Below, piece after piece: positions 1-8,825 of a DNA stretch of 37,199 nucleotides; the first letter of the stretch is position 1; every line of letters starts with the position of its first letter. The notes beneath the pieces were generated by a model. That model saw nothing but the letters and a program-made list of their open reading frames with translations, was not told the origin of the DNA and made no database searches. This DNA comes from an uncultured Pelagibacteraceae bacterium (GTDB lineage Bacteria > Pseudomonadota > Alphaproteobacteria > Pelagibacterales > Pelagibacteraceae), in assembly GCA_902574705.1 (NCBI GenBank), contig CACGOM010000011.1, forward strand, positions 1 to 37,199, read 5' to 3'. The position numbers were made by a program, and so were the translations under genes.

Positions 1-1
1 T

Positions 2-241
2 AAAACTCTTAAATCATACTTATTTGCGATAATTGGTGCTGAGTATATTTTAAACTGGTTGCCTGTTGGAACACACGATTGGTTTAAGTTTGTTGAACCA
101 GATAAATTAGAGACGATTTGTAAAAAAAATAAATTAAAGTTATCTGATTTAAATGGTTTAAAATATAATATCTTTAGTGAAAAATGGAATTTAAATAAAG
201 ATATTGATGTAAATTATATTACTATATTTAAAAAAATTTAA
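2..241 (+). CDS. ubiG: Ubiquinone biosynthesis O-methyltransferase UbiG, C-terminal part
   Basis: Partial gene entering from the left edge; only the last 79 codons are present. UbiG is the SAM-dependent methyltransferase that carries out both O-methylation steps in ubiquinone synthesis. The visible part reads through IGAEYILNWLPVGTHDW and KFVEPDKLE, a stretch typical of the UbiG C-terminal region following the methyltransferase fold. The frame is open from base 2, so the apparent TTG start at 59 is only an internal leucine. Its stop overlaps by 4 bp the end of the convergent DUF1178 gene. The SAM-binding motifs lie outside the window, so identity rests on this C-terminal block. Confidence 0.85.
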   Translation, partial: KTLKSYLFAIIGAEYILNWLPVGTHDWFKFVEPDKLETICKKNKLKLSDLNGLKYNIFSEKWNLNKDIDVNYITIFKKI

Positions 242-663
242 TTATCCTTGTCATTAACCCACGGGATAAGTGTAGTTTCAATTCCTTCTTCTTTAAGTTC
301 TTTTATTTGTTCTGGTGATGCATTTCCATAAATTGCTTTTTCTGTTTTTTTATTTCCATAATGAATTGATCTTGCCTCATATGTAAAATTTTGACCAACA
401 TATTTAAAATTTTTTTTAATGAAGCTTTGAAATTCTTTAATTTTTGATTTCATCTTGATGAATTTATTCAAATTTTTTTCAGTTTGAGGTTTTGTACTAG
501 AAAGTATTCTAGGAGACATAATTGATTTATCTATTTTGAGAGAATTACAACTATTACAGTTAATTAATTTCATCTTTTTTAATTTATCAAATTCCTTAGA
601 AGAAGAAAACCAACTGTCAAAAGTATTATTGCAGTCTTTACATCCGAGTCGATATTTTATCAT
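238..663 (-). CDS. DUF1178 family protein (zinc-ribbon-like, function unknown)
   Basis: A 141-residue protein starting MIKYRLGCKDC, with two Cys-x2-Cys pairs near the N terminus (CKDC at residues 8-11 and CNSC at about 36-39) that could bind one zinc. A lysine-rich middle segment follows, then a conserved-looking C-terminal block with EARSIHYGN, SPEQIKELKEEGIE and a final IPWVND. This arrangement matches the DUF1178 family, common in alphaproteobacteria and often found near ubiG. No enzymatic function is established for the family, and none can be read from the sequence. Its 3' end overlaps ubiG tail to tail by 4 bp. Confidence 0.8.
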   Translation of the reverse strand: MIKYRLGCKDCNNTFDSWFSSSKEFDKLKKMKLINCNSCNSLKIDKSIMSPRILSSTKPQTEKNLNKFIKMKSKIKEFQSFIKKNFKYVGQNFTYEARSIHYGNKKTEKAIYGNASPEQIKELKEEGIETTLIPWVNDKDN

Positions 664-700
664 TTAAATTATTTAATAATAATTTTAATATTTTCAAGCT

Positions 701-1987
701 CTAGGACCTGTAATCTGCATTTATTTCAATATATTTTTTTGTTAAATCCATAGTATAAACTTCAAATTCTTTATTTCCATTTCCTAATTGAACATTAATA
801 ATAATTTCTGATGATTTCATATAATTCGCAACATCGTTTTCTTTATAATGACTTGAAATTTTTCCATTTTCGATAACTTTAAACTGTCCAATGTTTATAT
901 TTAATTTTTTTAAGTTGATTTTTACTTTTGCTTTTCCAATGGCCATTATAATTCTACCCCAATTTGGATCTTGTCCAGCAATAGCAGTTTTGACAAGTGG
1001 AGAATTTGCTATTGAAAAACAAATTTTTTTTGCATCGTTCTCATTCTTACATTTTTCAACCCTTATAGTCACAAACTTAGATGCGCCCTCTCCATCAGCC
1101 GCAACACTTTTAGCTAAATTTTTTAACACTACGTTTAAAGATTTATCAAACTCTTGTAGAGCAGCATCTTTTACTGTTCTTAATTCTTTGTGATTTACAT
1201 ATCCAGTTGAAAATATGCTAACCATGTCATTTGTGCTTGTATCTCCATCGCATGAAATTGCATTAAACGTATTTTGGATATTTTTTTTTAATAATTTTTT
1301 TAAAATATTTCCACCAATTTTTGCGTCAGTAAATACAAATCCTAAAGTAGTTGCCATATCAGGATAAATCATTCCCGAACCTTTGGCTACACCATAAATT
1401 TTTACTTTAGTGCCTGCTATTTTACACTCTTCCATTGATATTTTTGGTTTCGTATCAGTTGTTAAAATTCCCATAGCAGATTTCACCCAAATATATTTGT
1501 TTTGAACATACTTAATTTTATTAATAAGATGCGGAATAGAATCTAATATTTTATCTTCAGGAAAAATTTCTCCAATTGTTCCTGTTGATGCAAATAATAA
1601 GTTTTTAATTTTAATTTTTTTTGGTTCTTCCTCATCTTCTATCTGCTTTTTTGTTAGAAGATCTGAAAGAAGATAAGCAATATTATTAATTGATTTATAT
1701 CCATCTTTACCAGTAAATGCATTTGCATTTCTAGTATTTACTAGAAGTGCGTGAATTTTTTCTTTAGAATTATTTAAATTCCATTTAATATTTTCTGACT
1801 TTATATTTGATTGAGTATAAACAGATGCAAAACTTGCTCCCTTTCTAAAATAAAAAAGTACTAAATCATCTCTTTTTTTATTTTGATATAAATTTGCGCT
1901 TACAGCCGATAGACCCATGCCATCTAAGTGGTCTAAATCTTGATAAAATCCCATGGAATTTGTATTTATTTGATAATTTTCATTCAT
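701..1987 (-). CDS. argJ: Bifunctional ornithine acetyltransferase / N-acetylglutamate synthase ArgJ
   Basis: ArgJ makes N-acetylglutamate and recycles the acetyl group from N-acetylornithine in the cyclic arginine pathway. The 428-residue protein carries the family landmarks: STGTIGE, the TTDTKPK block (about residues 176-182), KGSGMIYPDMAT and GQDPNWGRIIMAIGKAK. ArgJ self-cleaves before a threonine that becomes the acyl nucleophile; here the expected site is Ala212-Thr213 in DMATTL. The usual MATML is slightly changed, but the Ala-Thr pair is kept. It is divergent from secA across about 70 bp of pure AT sequence that must hold both promoters. Together with argF and argD in this window it covers part of the arginine pathway. 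Confidence 0.95.
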   Translation of the reverse strand: MNENYQINTNSMGFYQDLDHLDGMGLSAVSANLYQNKKRDDLVLFYFRKGASFASVYTQSNIKSENIKWNLNNSKEKIHALLVNTRNANAFTGKDGYKSINNIAYLLSDLLTKKQIEDEEEPKKIKIKNLLFASTGTIGEIFPEDKILDSIPHLINKIKYVQNKYIWVKSAMGILTTDTKPKISMEECKIAGTKVKIYGVAKGSGMIYPDMATTLGFVFTDAKIGGNILKKLLKKNIQNTFNAISCDGDTSTNDMVSIFSTGYVNHKELRTVKDAALQEFDKSLNVVLKNLAKSVAADGEGASKFVTIRVEKCKNENDAKKICFSIANSPLVKTAIAGQDPNWGRIIMAIGKAKVKINLKKLNINIGQFKVIENGKISSHYKENDVANYMKSSEIIINVQLGNGNKEFEVYTMDLTKKYIEINADYRS

Positions 1988-2057
1988 AAATAGCTTATAT
2001 ATTTAAAATTTAAATTATATGATTATATAAGATTAGTTTAAATAACAAATAAATCAT

Positions 2058-4550
2058 ATGCTTAATCCACTAAAATTTATATCAAAAATATTCAAGTCTT
2101 CTAATCAAAAGGAGCTAGATAATTTCTCTAAAATAGTAGAAAAAATTAACAATCTTGAGGATCAAATTTCAAAATTATCAGATGACGAATTTCCAAAAAA
2201 AACATTAGAACTAAAGAAAAAGTTGACAGAAGGAAAAAAATTAGATGAGCTCATACCAGAGTCGTTTGCTTTATTAAGAGAAGCTTCAAAAAGGGTTAAT
2301 AATGAAAGGCACTTTGATGTTCAATTAATTGGTGGAGTGGTCCTTAATAAAAGAAAAATTGCAGAAATGAAAACTGGAGAGGGAAAAACTCTTACAATAG
2401 CTCTTGCTGCATATTTAAACTCTCTTGAAGAAAAAGGTGTGCATGTCGTAACTGTAAATGATTACCTAGCAAAAAGAGATTCTGAAAATATGGGTAAAAT
2501 TTTTAAATTATTAGGTGTTAGTTGTGGTTATATCAATTCAGGGCAAAGCGACGATATAAGAAGAGAAAATTATAAATGTGATATTACTTATGCAACAAAT
2601 AGTGAATTGGGATTTGATTATCTTAGAGACAATATGAGATTTTCAGAAAGTGACATGGTCCAAAGAGGACATAATTATGCTATTGTAGACGAAATAGACT
2701 CTTGTTTGATAGATGAAGCAAGGGTACCTTTAATAATCTCAGGTCAAGCTGAAAATAAGGCTAATCAATATGTTACTGTAAATAAGCTTATTAAAAAACT
2801 AAATAATGAAGATTTCGATCTAGATGAAAAAAATAAAAATATACTTCTAACAAATAGAGGAATTGATAATATCGAAAGAATTTTTTCAGAAGCAGGTATT
2901 TTAAAAAATAACAATTTTTATGATCCTGAAAATTTATCTTTAGTTCATTTAGTAAATCAATCATTAAGAGCAAATTATATTTTTTCAAATGGCAAAGATT
3001 ATATAATTAAAGATAGCGAGATAGTTATTATTGATGAACAATCTGGAAGACAAATGCCTGGTAGGAGGTTTGGGGATGGTTTACACCAAAGCTTAGAGGC
3101 AAAAGAAAACTTAAAAATACAAACAGAAAATCAAACCTTAGCGTCTATAACCTATCAAAATTACTTCAAATTATATAAAAAAATCTGTGGATGCACTGGA
3201 ACTGCTTTGACGGAGGCTCAAGAATTTTATGAAATTTACAACTTAAGTGTTGTTACAATTCCAACAAATAAAAAAATGATCAGAAAAGATTGGAATGATC
3301 AAATATATAGAACTAATGCCGAAAAAGATCAGGCGATAATAAAACTTGTGAATGAAAAAAATTCAATAGGACAACCAATTTTAATTTTTACAAGCAGTAT
3401 AAATAAATCTGAACATTACTCAAATTTACTTAATAAGTTAAAAATTGAACATATTGTTTTAAATGCTAAAAATCATGACAAGGAAGCTGAAATCATAGCC
3501 AATGCAGGAGCAAAAAAATCTTTAATAATAACAACCAGTATATCTGGTAGAGGTGTCGATATAAAATTAGGTGGTAAAAATGCAGAGGAAGCTCTTAAAA
3601 ATGAGATAAAACAATTAGGCGGATTGTTGGTTATTGGAACCGAGAGAATGGAAAGTAGAAGAGTAGATAATCAAGCAAGAGGAAGATCTGGTAGACAGGG
3701 GGATGAAGGGAATTCAATTTTTTATGTAAGTTTGGAAGATGATCTGATGAGAATTTTTGGATCGGATTCAATGAATAACATTTTAGAAAAACTTGGGCTT
3801 AAAGACGGAGAAAGTATTGACCATCCGTGGATTAATAAAGCACTTGAGAGAGCACAACAAAAAGTTGAAGCAAGAAATTTTGATATAAGAAAATCTTTAT
3901 TAAAATTTGATGATGTATTGAATGATCAAAGGCATGTTATTTTTTCTCAAAGAAGAAAGGTTATTAAAAGTTTAAATTCATTCGAATTTGCTGATACTTT
4001 CTTAAATCAGATTATTGAAGAACTTATCGATTATAAAAGAAAAAATACAGATTTTAGTAAAAAACTATTATCTACTTTGGGAGCTACTTTTAGTGAAGAG
4101 GAAGTTAATAAGATAACATCTAAAGATGAATTTTTTTTAAAAGAGGAAATAAAGAAAAAATTTAAAAGTAAAAGAGATGAAAGATCAACTATACTAGGAG
4201 AAACTCAGGCAATGGAAATTGAAAAAAGAATATTTCTACAATTAATTGACCAGAACTGGAAAACACATATTCAATACCTAGAACAGCTTAGACAAGTTAT
4301 CGGTTTAAGATCATATGGCCAAAGAGATCCATTAATTGAGTATAAAAAAGAGGCATTTAATTTATTTGAAGATTTACTTAATAAACTAAAGAGTCAATTA
4401 ATAGTTTTATTGATAAATATAAAAATTGTTAAAAATTCTGAAGAACAGGAGAATAAATTTAAGCCATCAAATACAAAAAAAATTGGCAGAAATGAAATTT
4501 GTCCTTGTGGATCTGGAAAGAAATATAAAAATTGTTGTGGAGCTTTATAA
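2058..4550 (+). CDS. secA: Preprotein translocase ATPase SecA
   Basis: SecA is the motor ATPase that drives unfolded preproteins through SecYEG at the inner membrane. At 830 residues it is slightly shorter than E. coli SecA (901). It shows Walker A (MKTGEGKTL), Walker B plus following block (DEIDSCLIDEARVPLIISG), GTALTEAQEF, the second helicase-like domain (ISGRGVDIKLGG, ARGRSGRQGD) and the helical scaffold region. The C terminus ends with the zinc-binding SEC-C motif CPCGSGKKYKNCC (cysteines 815, 817, 826, 827), which in other bacteria contacts SecB and lipids. The last 6 bp overlap the end of the convergent accA. No SecM-like arrest gene is visible upstream. Confidence 0.98.
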   Translation: MLNPLKFISKIFKSSNQKELDNFSKIVEKINNLEDQISKLSDDEFPKKTLELKKKLTEGKKLDELIPESFALLREASKRVNNERHFDVQLIGGVVLNKRKIAEMKTGEGKTLTIALAAYLNSLEEKGVHVVTVNDYLAKRDSENMGKIFKLLGVSCGYINSGQSDDIRRENYKCDITYATNSELGFDYLRDNMRFSESDMVQRGHNYAIVDEIDSCLIDEARVPLIISGQAENKANQYVTVNKLIKKLNNEDFDLDEKNKNILLTNRGIDNIERIFSEAGILKNNNFYDPENLSLVHLVNQSLRANYIFSNGKDYIIKDSEIVIIDEQSGRQMPGRRFGDGLHQSLEAKENLKIQTENQTLASITYQNYFKLYKKICGCTGTALTEAQEFYEIYNLSVVTIPTNKKMIRKDWNDQIYRTNAEKDQAIIKLVNEKNSIGQPILIFTSSINKSEHYSNLLNKLKIEHIVLNAKNHDKEAEIIANAGAKKSLIITTSISGRGVDIKLGGKNAEEALKNEIKQLGGLLVIGTERMESRRVDNQARGRSGRQGDEGNSIFYVSLEDDLMRIFGSDSMNNILEKLGLKDGESIDHPWINKALERAQQKVEARNFDIRKSLLKFDDVLNDQRHVIFSQRRKVIKSLNSFEFADTFLNQIIEELIDYKRKNTDFSKKLLSTLGATFSEEEVNKITSKDEFFLKEEIKKKFKSKRDERSTILGETQAMEIEKRIFLQLIDQNWKTHIQYLEQLRQVIGLRSYGQRDPLIEYKKEAFNLFEDLLNKLKSQLIVLLINIKIVKNSEEQENKFKPSNTKKIGRNEICPCGSGKKYKNCCGAL

Positions 4551-5654
4551 TAAATAAATCAATGCTATTGATAGAAAAATTATAGATATAAGAGACCCTA
4601 ACACAATAATCTTATTATTTAAAAACTTCTCAAGCAATATATCAAATTTATTTTTTTCAAAAGAAAGATTACTGCTATCATTTTGCTTTGTTGAAAAGCC
4701 TTGTCCTCTACCTATTTGTAAAAATTTATTTTTCCTTTGTAAAATGATTTCTTCATTATTAAGACCTTCAAACTTTTCTAGATTATTCTGTAGAGAGCTT
4801 CGGATATTTTCCAGCATCATTTCTCTATCCCTGTGTGCTCCACCGATTGGCTCTTTTATTATTTCATCAACTATATTTAATTCGAACAATTCTTTTGAAG
4901 TTAGTTTCATTGCTTTCGCTGCTTCAAGAGTTTTTTTTGGATCTCTCCATAATATAGTAGCGCACCCCTCAGGTGAAATAACTGAATATATTGCATTCTC
5001 TAACATCAGTACTTTACTAGCTGAGGCTAAAGCAATTGCTCCACCAGAACCTCCTTCTCCTATAATGATTGATATATTCGGTACTTTTAGTTTAATGCAG
5101 CTTTCGATTGATCTTGCTATTGCTTCAGCTTGCCCTCTCTCCTCAGCACCAACACCTGGATAAGCACCAGGAGTATCAATGAAAGTTACAATTGGTATAT
5201 TAAATTTATTTGCTATTTCCATTAACCTAACACTTTTTCTGTATCCCTCTGGCCTCATCATGCCAAAGTTTCTATCTAATCTTTCCTCTAAATTCTCTCC
5301 TTTTTCTTGTCCAATCACTAAAATAGATTTCCCATTAAATTTAGCGAATCCAGTTAATACTGAATTATCTTCTCCATAAAATCTGTCCCCTGATAATGAG
5401 ATGAAGTCTTCGAATAAATTTTCAATAAAGTATTTTGCCTTTGGGCGATCTTCATGTCTTGCAACTTGAGTAGTTTGCCAAGGATCTAAATTAGAATAAA
5501 TTTTTTGTAATTTATTAGTTATCTTCTCTTCGTAAGTATTAATTTCATTTGTGTTCACCTCAGAAATCCCCTCTTTATTGTAAGGGTCTTTTAATACATC
5601 AAGTTCGTTTTCTAATTGTTTTACTTCATTTTCAAAGTTTAGATAATTTTTCAT
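4545..5654 (-). CDS. accA: Acetyl-CoA carboxylase carboxyltransferase alpha subunit AccA with C-terminal membrane anchor
   Basis: AccA, with AccD, transfers the carboxyl group from carboxybiotin to acetyl-CoA to make malonyl-CoA, the first step of fatty acid synthesis. Recognisable blocks are DPWQTTQVARHEDRPK, FIDTPGAYPGVGAEERGQ, GEGGSGGAIALA, SVISPEGCATILWRD and GGAHRD. The family normally ends soon after the block seen here as RKNKFLQIGR. This protein instead continues about 53 residues: a polar linker, then a 21-residue hydrophobic helix (residues 349-369) at the extreme C terminus. That would make AccA tail-anchored in the inner membrane, which is unusual. The tail is in frame with no interruption. 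Its stop overlaps secA by 6 bp. Confidence 0.95.
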   Translation of the reverse strand: MKNYLNFENEVKQLENELDVLKDPYNKEGISEVNTNEINTYEEKITNKLQKIYSNLDPWQTTQVARHEDRPKAKYFIENLFEDFISLSGDRFYGEDNSVLTGFAKFNGKSILVIGQEKGENLEERLDRNFGMMRPEGYRKSVRLMEIANKFNIPIVTFIDTPGAYPGVGAEERGQAEAIARSIESCIKLKVPNISIIIGEGGSGGAIALASASKVLMLENAIYSVISPEGCATILWRDPKKTLEAAKAMKLTSKELFELNIVDEIIKEPIGGAHRDREMMLENIRSSLQNNLEKFEGLNNEEIILQRKNKFLQIGRGQGFSTKQNDSSNLSFEKNKFDILLEKFLNNKIIVLGSLISIIFLSIALIYLL

Positions 5655-5752
5655 AATTTCAATATTTTATAAAATAAAGGCAACAAAGTGGCTCATTTTT
5701 ACCAATTTACTAATATATAAAATTTTCTTAAAACAAACCATACTTTTATAAA

Positions 5753-7903
5753 ATGTCTAAAAAATATATTAAAAACGAAAATTTATCAATTTCTTATGAT
5801 CTTTATAGCTTTATTAATGATGAGGTGTTGCCTGGGACGGATATTACGGTAAAAAAATTTTGGAATGGTTTAAGCCAAGTCAGCCATGAACTATCCCCAA
5901 AAAACAGAGACTTGATTAAAGTTAGAAAAAGGATGCAACTAGATATAGACAGATGGCATTTAGAAAATTATGAAAAAGAATTTAACTTAAAAGAATATAA
6001 ATCTTATTTGGAAAAAATTGGCTATCTTAAAACAGAAGGGCCAGACTTTAAAATTAAAACCCAAAATATTGATAAAGAAATTTCAAGTATTGCAGGCCCA
6101 CAACTGGTGGTGCCAATAATGAATGCTAGGTATGCATTAAATGCTGCTAACGCAAGATGGATGAGTTTGTACGATAGTTTGTACGGAACTGACATAATAT
6201 CATCAGAAGAATCTATTAGTGAAAGATACGATCCTGAAAGAGGGCTTAAGGTAATTTCATACACAAAAAAATTTTTAGACCAGAATTTTAAATTAAAAAA
6301 ATCATCATGGAAAAATGTCGATCAAATATTAATTAAAAATCATAAATTAGAATTATATAGAGAAAAGGAATTGTTAACTTTAGAGGATGAGACTAAATAT
6401 GTAGGATATAGGTTAGACAAAGAGAAAATATCAGCTGTTATTTTAAAAAATAATAATCTTCATGTTGAAATTATTATAAATCCAAACGCATTTAGTGCTA
6501 AAGGCGATCCAGCTGGAGTTTCGGATATAATAGTTGAGGCCGCTATTTCAACAATTTGTGATCATGAGGACTCGGTAGCGGCTGTAGACTCTGAAGACAA
6601 AATACTGGGGTATAGGAATTGGTTAGGACTTATGAAAAAAAATCTTACCTCAGAGTTTGAAAAAGATGGGAAAAGATTAAGAAGAAAACTAAATCCTAAT
6701 AGAAGCTATATATCAAAAAGTGGTAAAAAAGAAAATTTACATGGAAGAGCACTTCTTTTAAATAGAAACGTAGGTCATTTAATGACCAATTCTGCAGTTT
6801 TATTAAATGATGGTTCTGAAATTCCAGAAGGAATTTTGGATGCTTTTGTCACCTCTTTATGCGCAATACATGACATAAAAAATAAAAACAATTCAAGAGA
6901 AGGCTCTATATATATTGTTAAACCAAAACAACATGGGCCAGATGAAACAGCTTTTACAAATTTATTATTTACTAAAGTTGAGGAAGTTTTAGGATTAAAT
7001 AAATTTACTATCAAATGTGGAATTATGGATGAGGAGCGAAGAACTACAGTAAATTTGAAAGAATGTATTAGAACATTAGAAAAAAGAGTTTTCTTTATTA
7101 ATACAGGATTTCTAGATCGTACAGGAGATGAAATGCACACCTCAATGGAAGCTGGACCAATGATAAGAAAGGGAGATATGAAAACTTCATCTTGGATAAA
7201 TGCTTATGAAAATAATAACGTTGATATTGGATTGAACTGCGGTTTCTCAGGTAAAGCCCAAATTGGTAAAGGAATGTGGGCTATGCCAGATAAAATGGCT
7301 GATATGCTTAAACAAAAAATTTCACATTTGGAGGCTGGAGCAAATTGTGCTTGGGTTCCATCTCCCACTGCAGCTGCTCTTCATGCTCTTCATTATCATC
7401 AAATAAATATATTTGATAAACATGTTAAGCTAAAAGATAGAAAAAAAGCTAAACTAGATGATTTATTAAAAATACCTGTAATTAAAAAACCTAATTGGTC
7501 ACTAGAGGAGATTAATACAGAAATATCTAACTCATCCCAAACTATTTTAGGCTACGTTGTTAGATGGATCGATCAAGGTGTAGGTTGTTCAAAAGTTCCT
7601 GATATTAATAATGTTGGTTTGATGGAGGATAGAGCTACATTGAGAATTTCATCACAACATATAGCAAATTGGCTATATCATGGAATTTGTAGCAGGAAAC
7701 AAGTTTTAGAAATAATGAAAAAAATGGCAAAAATCGTGGATGAACAAAATAAAAATGACAAACTTTACCAAAGAATGTCCCCCAATTATGATCGATCAAT
7801 TGCTTTTAAAACAGCATGTGAGTTAGTATTTCAAGGTAAAGATCAGCCCTCTGGATATACAGAGCCACTTTTACATCTCAATAGATTAATTAAAAAAAAT
7901 TAG
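5753..7903 (+). CDS. glcB: Malate synthase G
   Basis: GlcB condenses glyoxylate with acetyl-CoA to malate. The 716-residue length fits the monomeric G isoform (E. coli 723). Family blocks include HGRALLLNRNVGHLM, in which Arg338 falls at the same number as the E. coli glyoxylate-binding arginine, GFLDRTGDEMHTSMEAGPM, WVPSPTAAALHALHYHQ, and GLMEDRATLRISSQH, whose Asp626 is the likely counterpart of the catalytic Asp631. The start has no clear ribosome binding site. The 98-bp upstream gap, shared with divergent accA, shows no glycine-riboswitch aptamer, although such a switch has been reported for malate synthase in SAR11. The gene ends 3 bp from convergent recR. Confidence 0.97.
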   Translation: MSKKYIKNENLSISYDLYSFINDEVLPGTDITVKKFWNGLSQVSHELSPKNRDLIKVRKRMQLDIDRWHLENYEKEFNLKEYKSYLEKIGYLKTEGPDFKIKTQNIDKEISSIAGPQLVVPIMNARYALNAANARWMSLYDSLYGTDIISSEESISERYDPERGLKVISYTKKFLDQNFKLKKSSWKNVDQILIKNHKLELYREKELLTLEDETKYVGYRLDKEKISAVILKNNNLHVEIIINPNAFSAKGDPAGVSDIIVEAAISTICDHEDSVAAVDSEDKILGYRNWLGLMKKNLTSEFEKDGKRLRRKLNPNRSYISKSGKKENLHGRALLLNRNVGHLMTNSAVLLNDGSEIPEGILDAFVTSLCAIHDIKNKNNSREGSIYIVKPKQHGPDETAFTNLLFTKVEEVLGLNKFTIKCGIMDEERRTTVNLKECIRTLEKRVFFINTGFLDRTGDEMHTSMEAGPMIRKGDMKTSSWINAYENNNVDIGLNCGFSGKAQIGKGMWAMPDKMADMLKQKISHLEAGANCAWVPSPTAAALHALHYHQINIFDKHVKLKDRKKAKLDDLLKIPVIKKPNWSLEEINTEISNSSQTILGYVVRWIDQGVGCSKVPDINNVGLMEDRATLRISSQHIANWLYHGICSRKQVLEIMKKMAKIVDEQNKNDKLYQRMSPNYDRSIAFKTACELVFQGKDQPSGYTEPLLHLNRLIKKN

Positions 7904-7906
7904 TAA

Positions 7907-8503
7907 TTAAAAAGAATTTCTGTTTTTAAATGCATAAATTAGAGTTCCATCATCTAAATTTTCAATTTCTCCACCAACTGGCAAACCTTGTGCTAATTTT
8001 GAAATTTTTACCTTTGTATCTTTCAGGCTATCTTGAATATAAAATGCAGTTGTTTGACCTTCTATAGTTGCGCTAGTAGCTAAAATTACTTCTTCAATAT
8101 TTTCATTTTTTACTCTCTCTACAAGTGCATTTATTAATAATTCATCTTTATTCATGTTATTTGATGAAATTGTTCCACCAAGAATATGGAAGTATCCTTG
8201 ATAAACGCTAGAAGTTTCTATACTCCACTGATCTGCAATATTTTCGACTACACAAATTTTACTATATTTTTGTTTCATATTTTCACAATTGTTACAGCCA
8301 ATAATGTTAGACTTTAATGATCCACAAGTTTTGCATCTAGAAATATTTTTATAAACTTCAGCTAAGTTTTTTGCCATAGGTCTAATTAATTCTTCTCTAT
8401 TATTAATCATCTTTAAAACGATTCGCTTTGCAGATCTTGGTCCAAGACCAGGTAGCTTAGAAATTAATTTAATTAATTCTTCTATTTCTGATATTTTTTG
8501 CAT
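7907..8503 (-). CDS. recR: Recombination mediator protein RecR
   Basis: RecR works with RecO (and RecF) to load RecA on SSB-coated single-stranded gaps. The 198-residue protein has the N-terminal helix-hairpin-helix (KLPGLGPRSAKRIVL), the zinc finger with Cys57-x2-Cys60 and Cys70-x2-Cys73, and a Toprim domain beginning ICVVENIADQWSIE and including YFHILGG. The C-terminal signature LAQGLPVGGEIENLDD is intact. It is last in the SRP RNA-dnaX-ybaB-recR order seen in many bacteria, 4 bp after ybaB, so co-transcription is likely. Confidence 0.97.
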   Translation of the reverse strand: MQKISEIEELIKLISKLPGLGPRSAKRIVLKMINNREELIRPMAKNLAEVYKNISRCKTCGSLKSNIIGCNNCENMKQKYSKICVVENIADQWSIETSSVYQGYFHILGGTISSNNMNKDELLINALVERVKNENIEEVILATSATIEGQTTAFYIQDSLKDTKVKISKLAQGLPVGGEIENLDDGTLIYAFKNRNSF

Positions 8504-8507
8504 TTAT

Positions 8508-8825
8508 TCATAAAGGCCACTTAAAACCAGGTATACCAAAATTTCCTGCTGATTTAGAGATTTCATCACTTGTTTTTGATTTAAGAGATGATTTTGCGTT
8601 ATTATAAGCTGCTTTAATTAAGTCTTCTATGATACTTTTTTCTTCTGTAAAAAGTTTTTCTGAAATATCTATATTAATCATTTCTCCATCGCCGTTTAAT
8701 TTAACTTTCACTAAGTCTCCACCAGAGACTCCAACAACTTCAATTTTTTTAATTGCTTCTTGACTATCTTTCATTTTTTTTTCTATTTCTTTGGCTTTTT
8801 CTAATATTTTTGAAAAATCTGTCAT
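8508..8825 (-). CDS. ybaB: YbaB/EbfC family nucleoid-associated protein
   Basis: A 105-residue protein with the family's N-terminal coiled-coil helix (roughly residues 3-28), the central strand region VVGVSGGDLVKVKLNGDGEM and a second long helix, ending in the Gly/Pro-rich PGFKWPL tail. YbaB/EbfC dimers bind DNA with little sequence specificity and are usually encoded between dnaX and recR, as here. Its ATG overlaps the dnaX stop by one base (TAATG), indicating translational coupling. Confidence 0.93.
   Translation of the reverse strand: MTDFSKILEKAKEIEKKMKDSQEAIKKIEVVGVSGGDLVKVKLNGDGEMINIDISEKLFTEEKSIIEDLIKAAYNNAKSSLKSKTSDEISKSAGNFGIPGFKWPL

Noticed and set aside
891-1193. Open frame antisense to argJ
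   Set aside because: It is opposite the conserved ArgJ C-terminal half and has no independent support.
1988-2057. Leader peptide or operator between argJ and secA
   Set aside because: Only 70 bp of AT-only sequence, with no His/Arg-rich ORF and no clear palindrome beyond chance.
4744-5163. Long open frame antisense to accA
   Set aside because: It lies wholly opposite a strongly conserved gene, its translation matches no family, and its Ser/Ile-rich composition is that of a mirrored coding strand.
6775-7140. Open frame antisense to glcB
   Set aside because: It lies inside the conserved core of malate synthase and shows no recognisable protein pattern.
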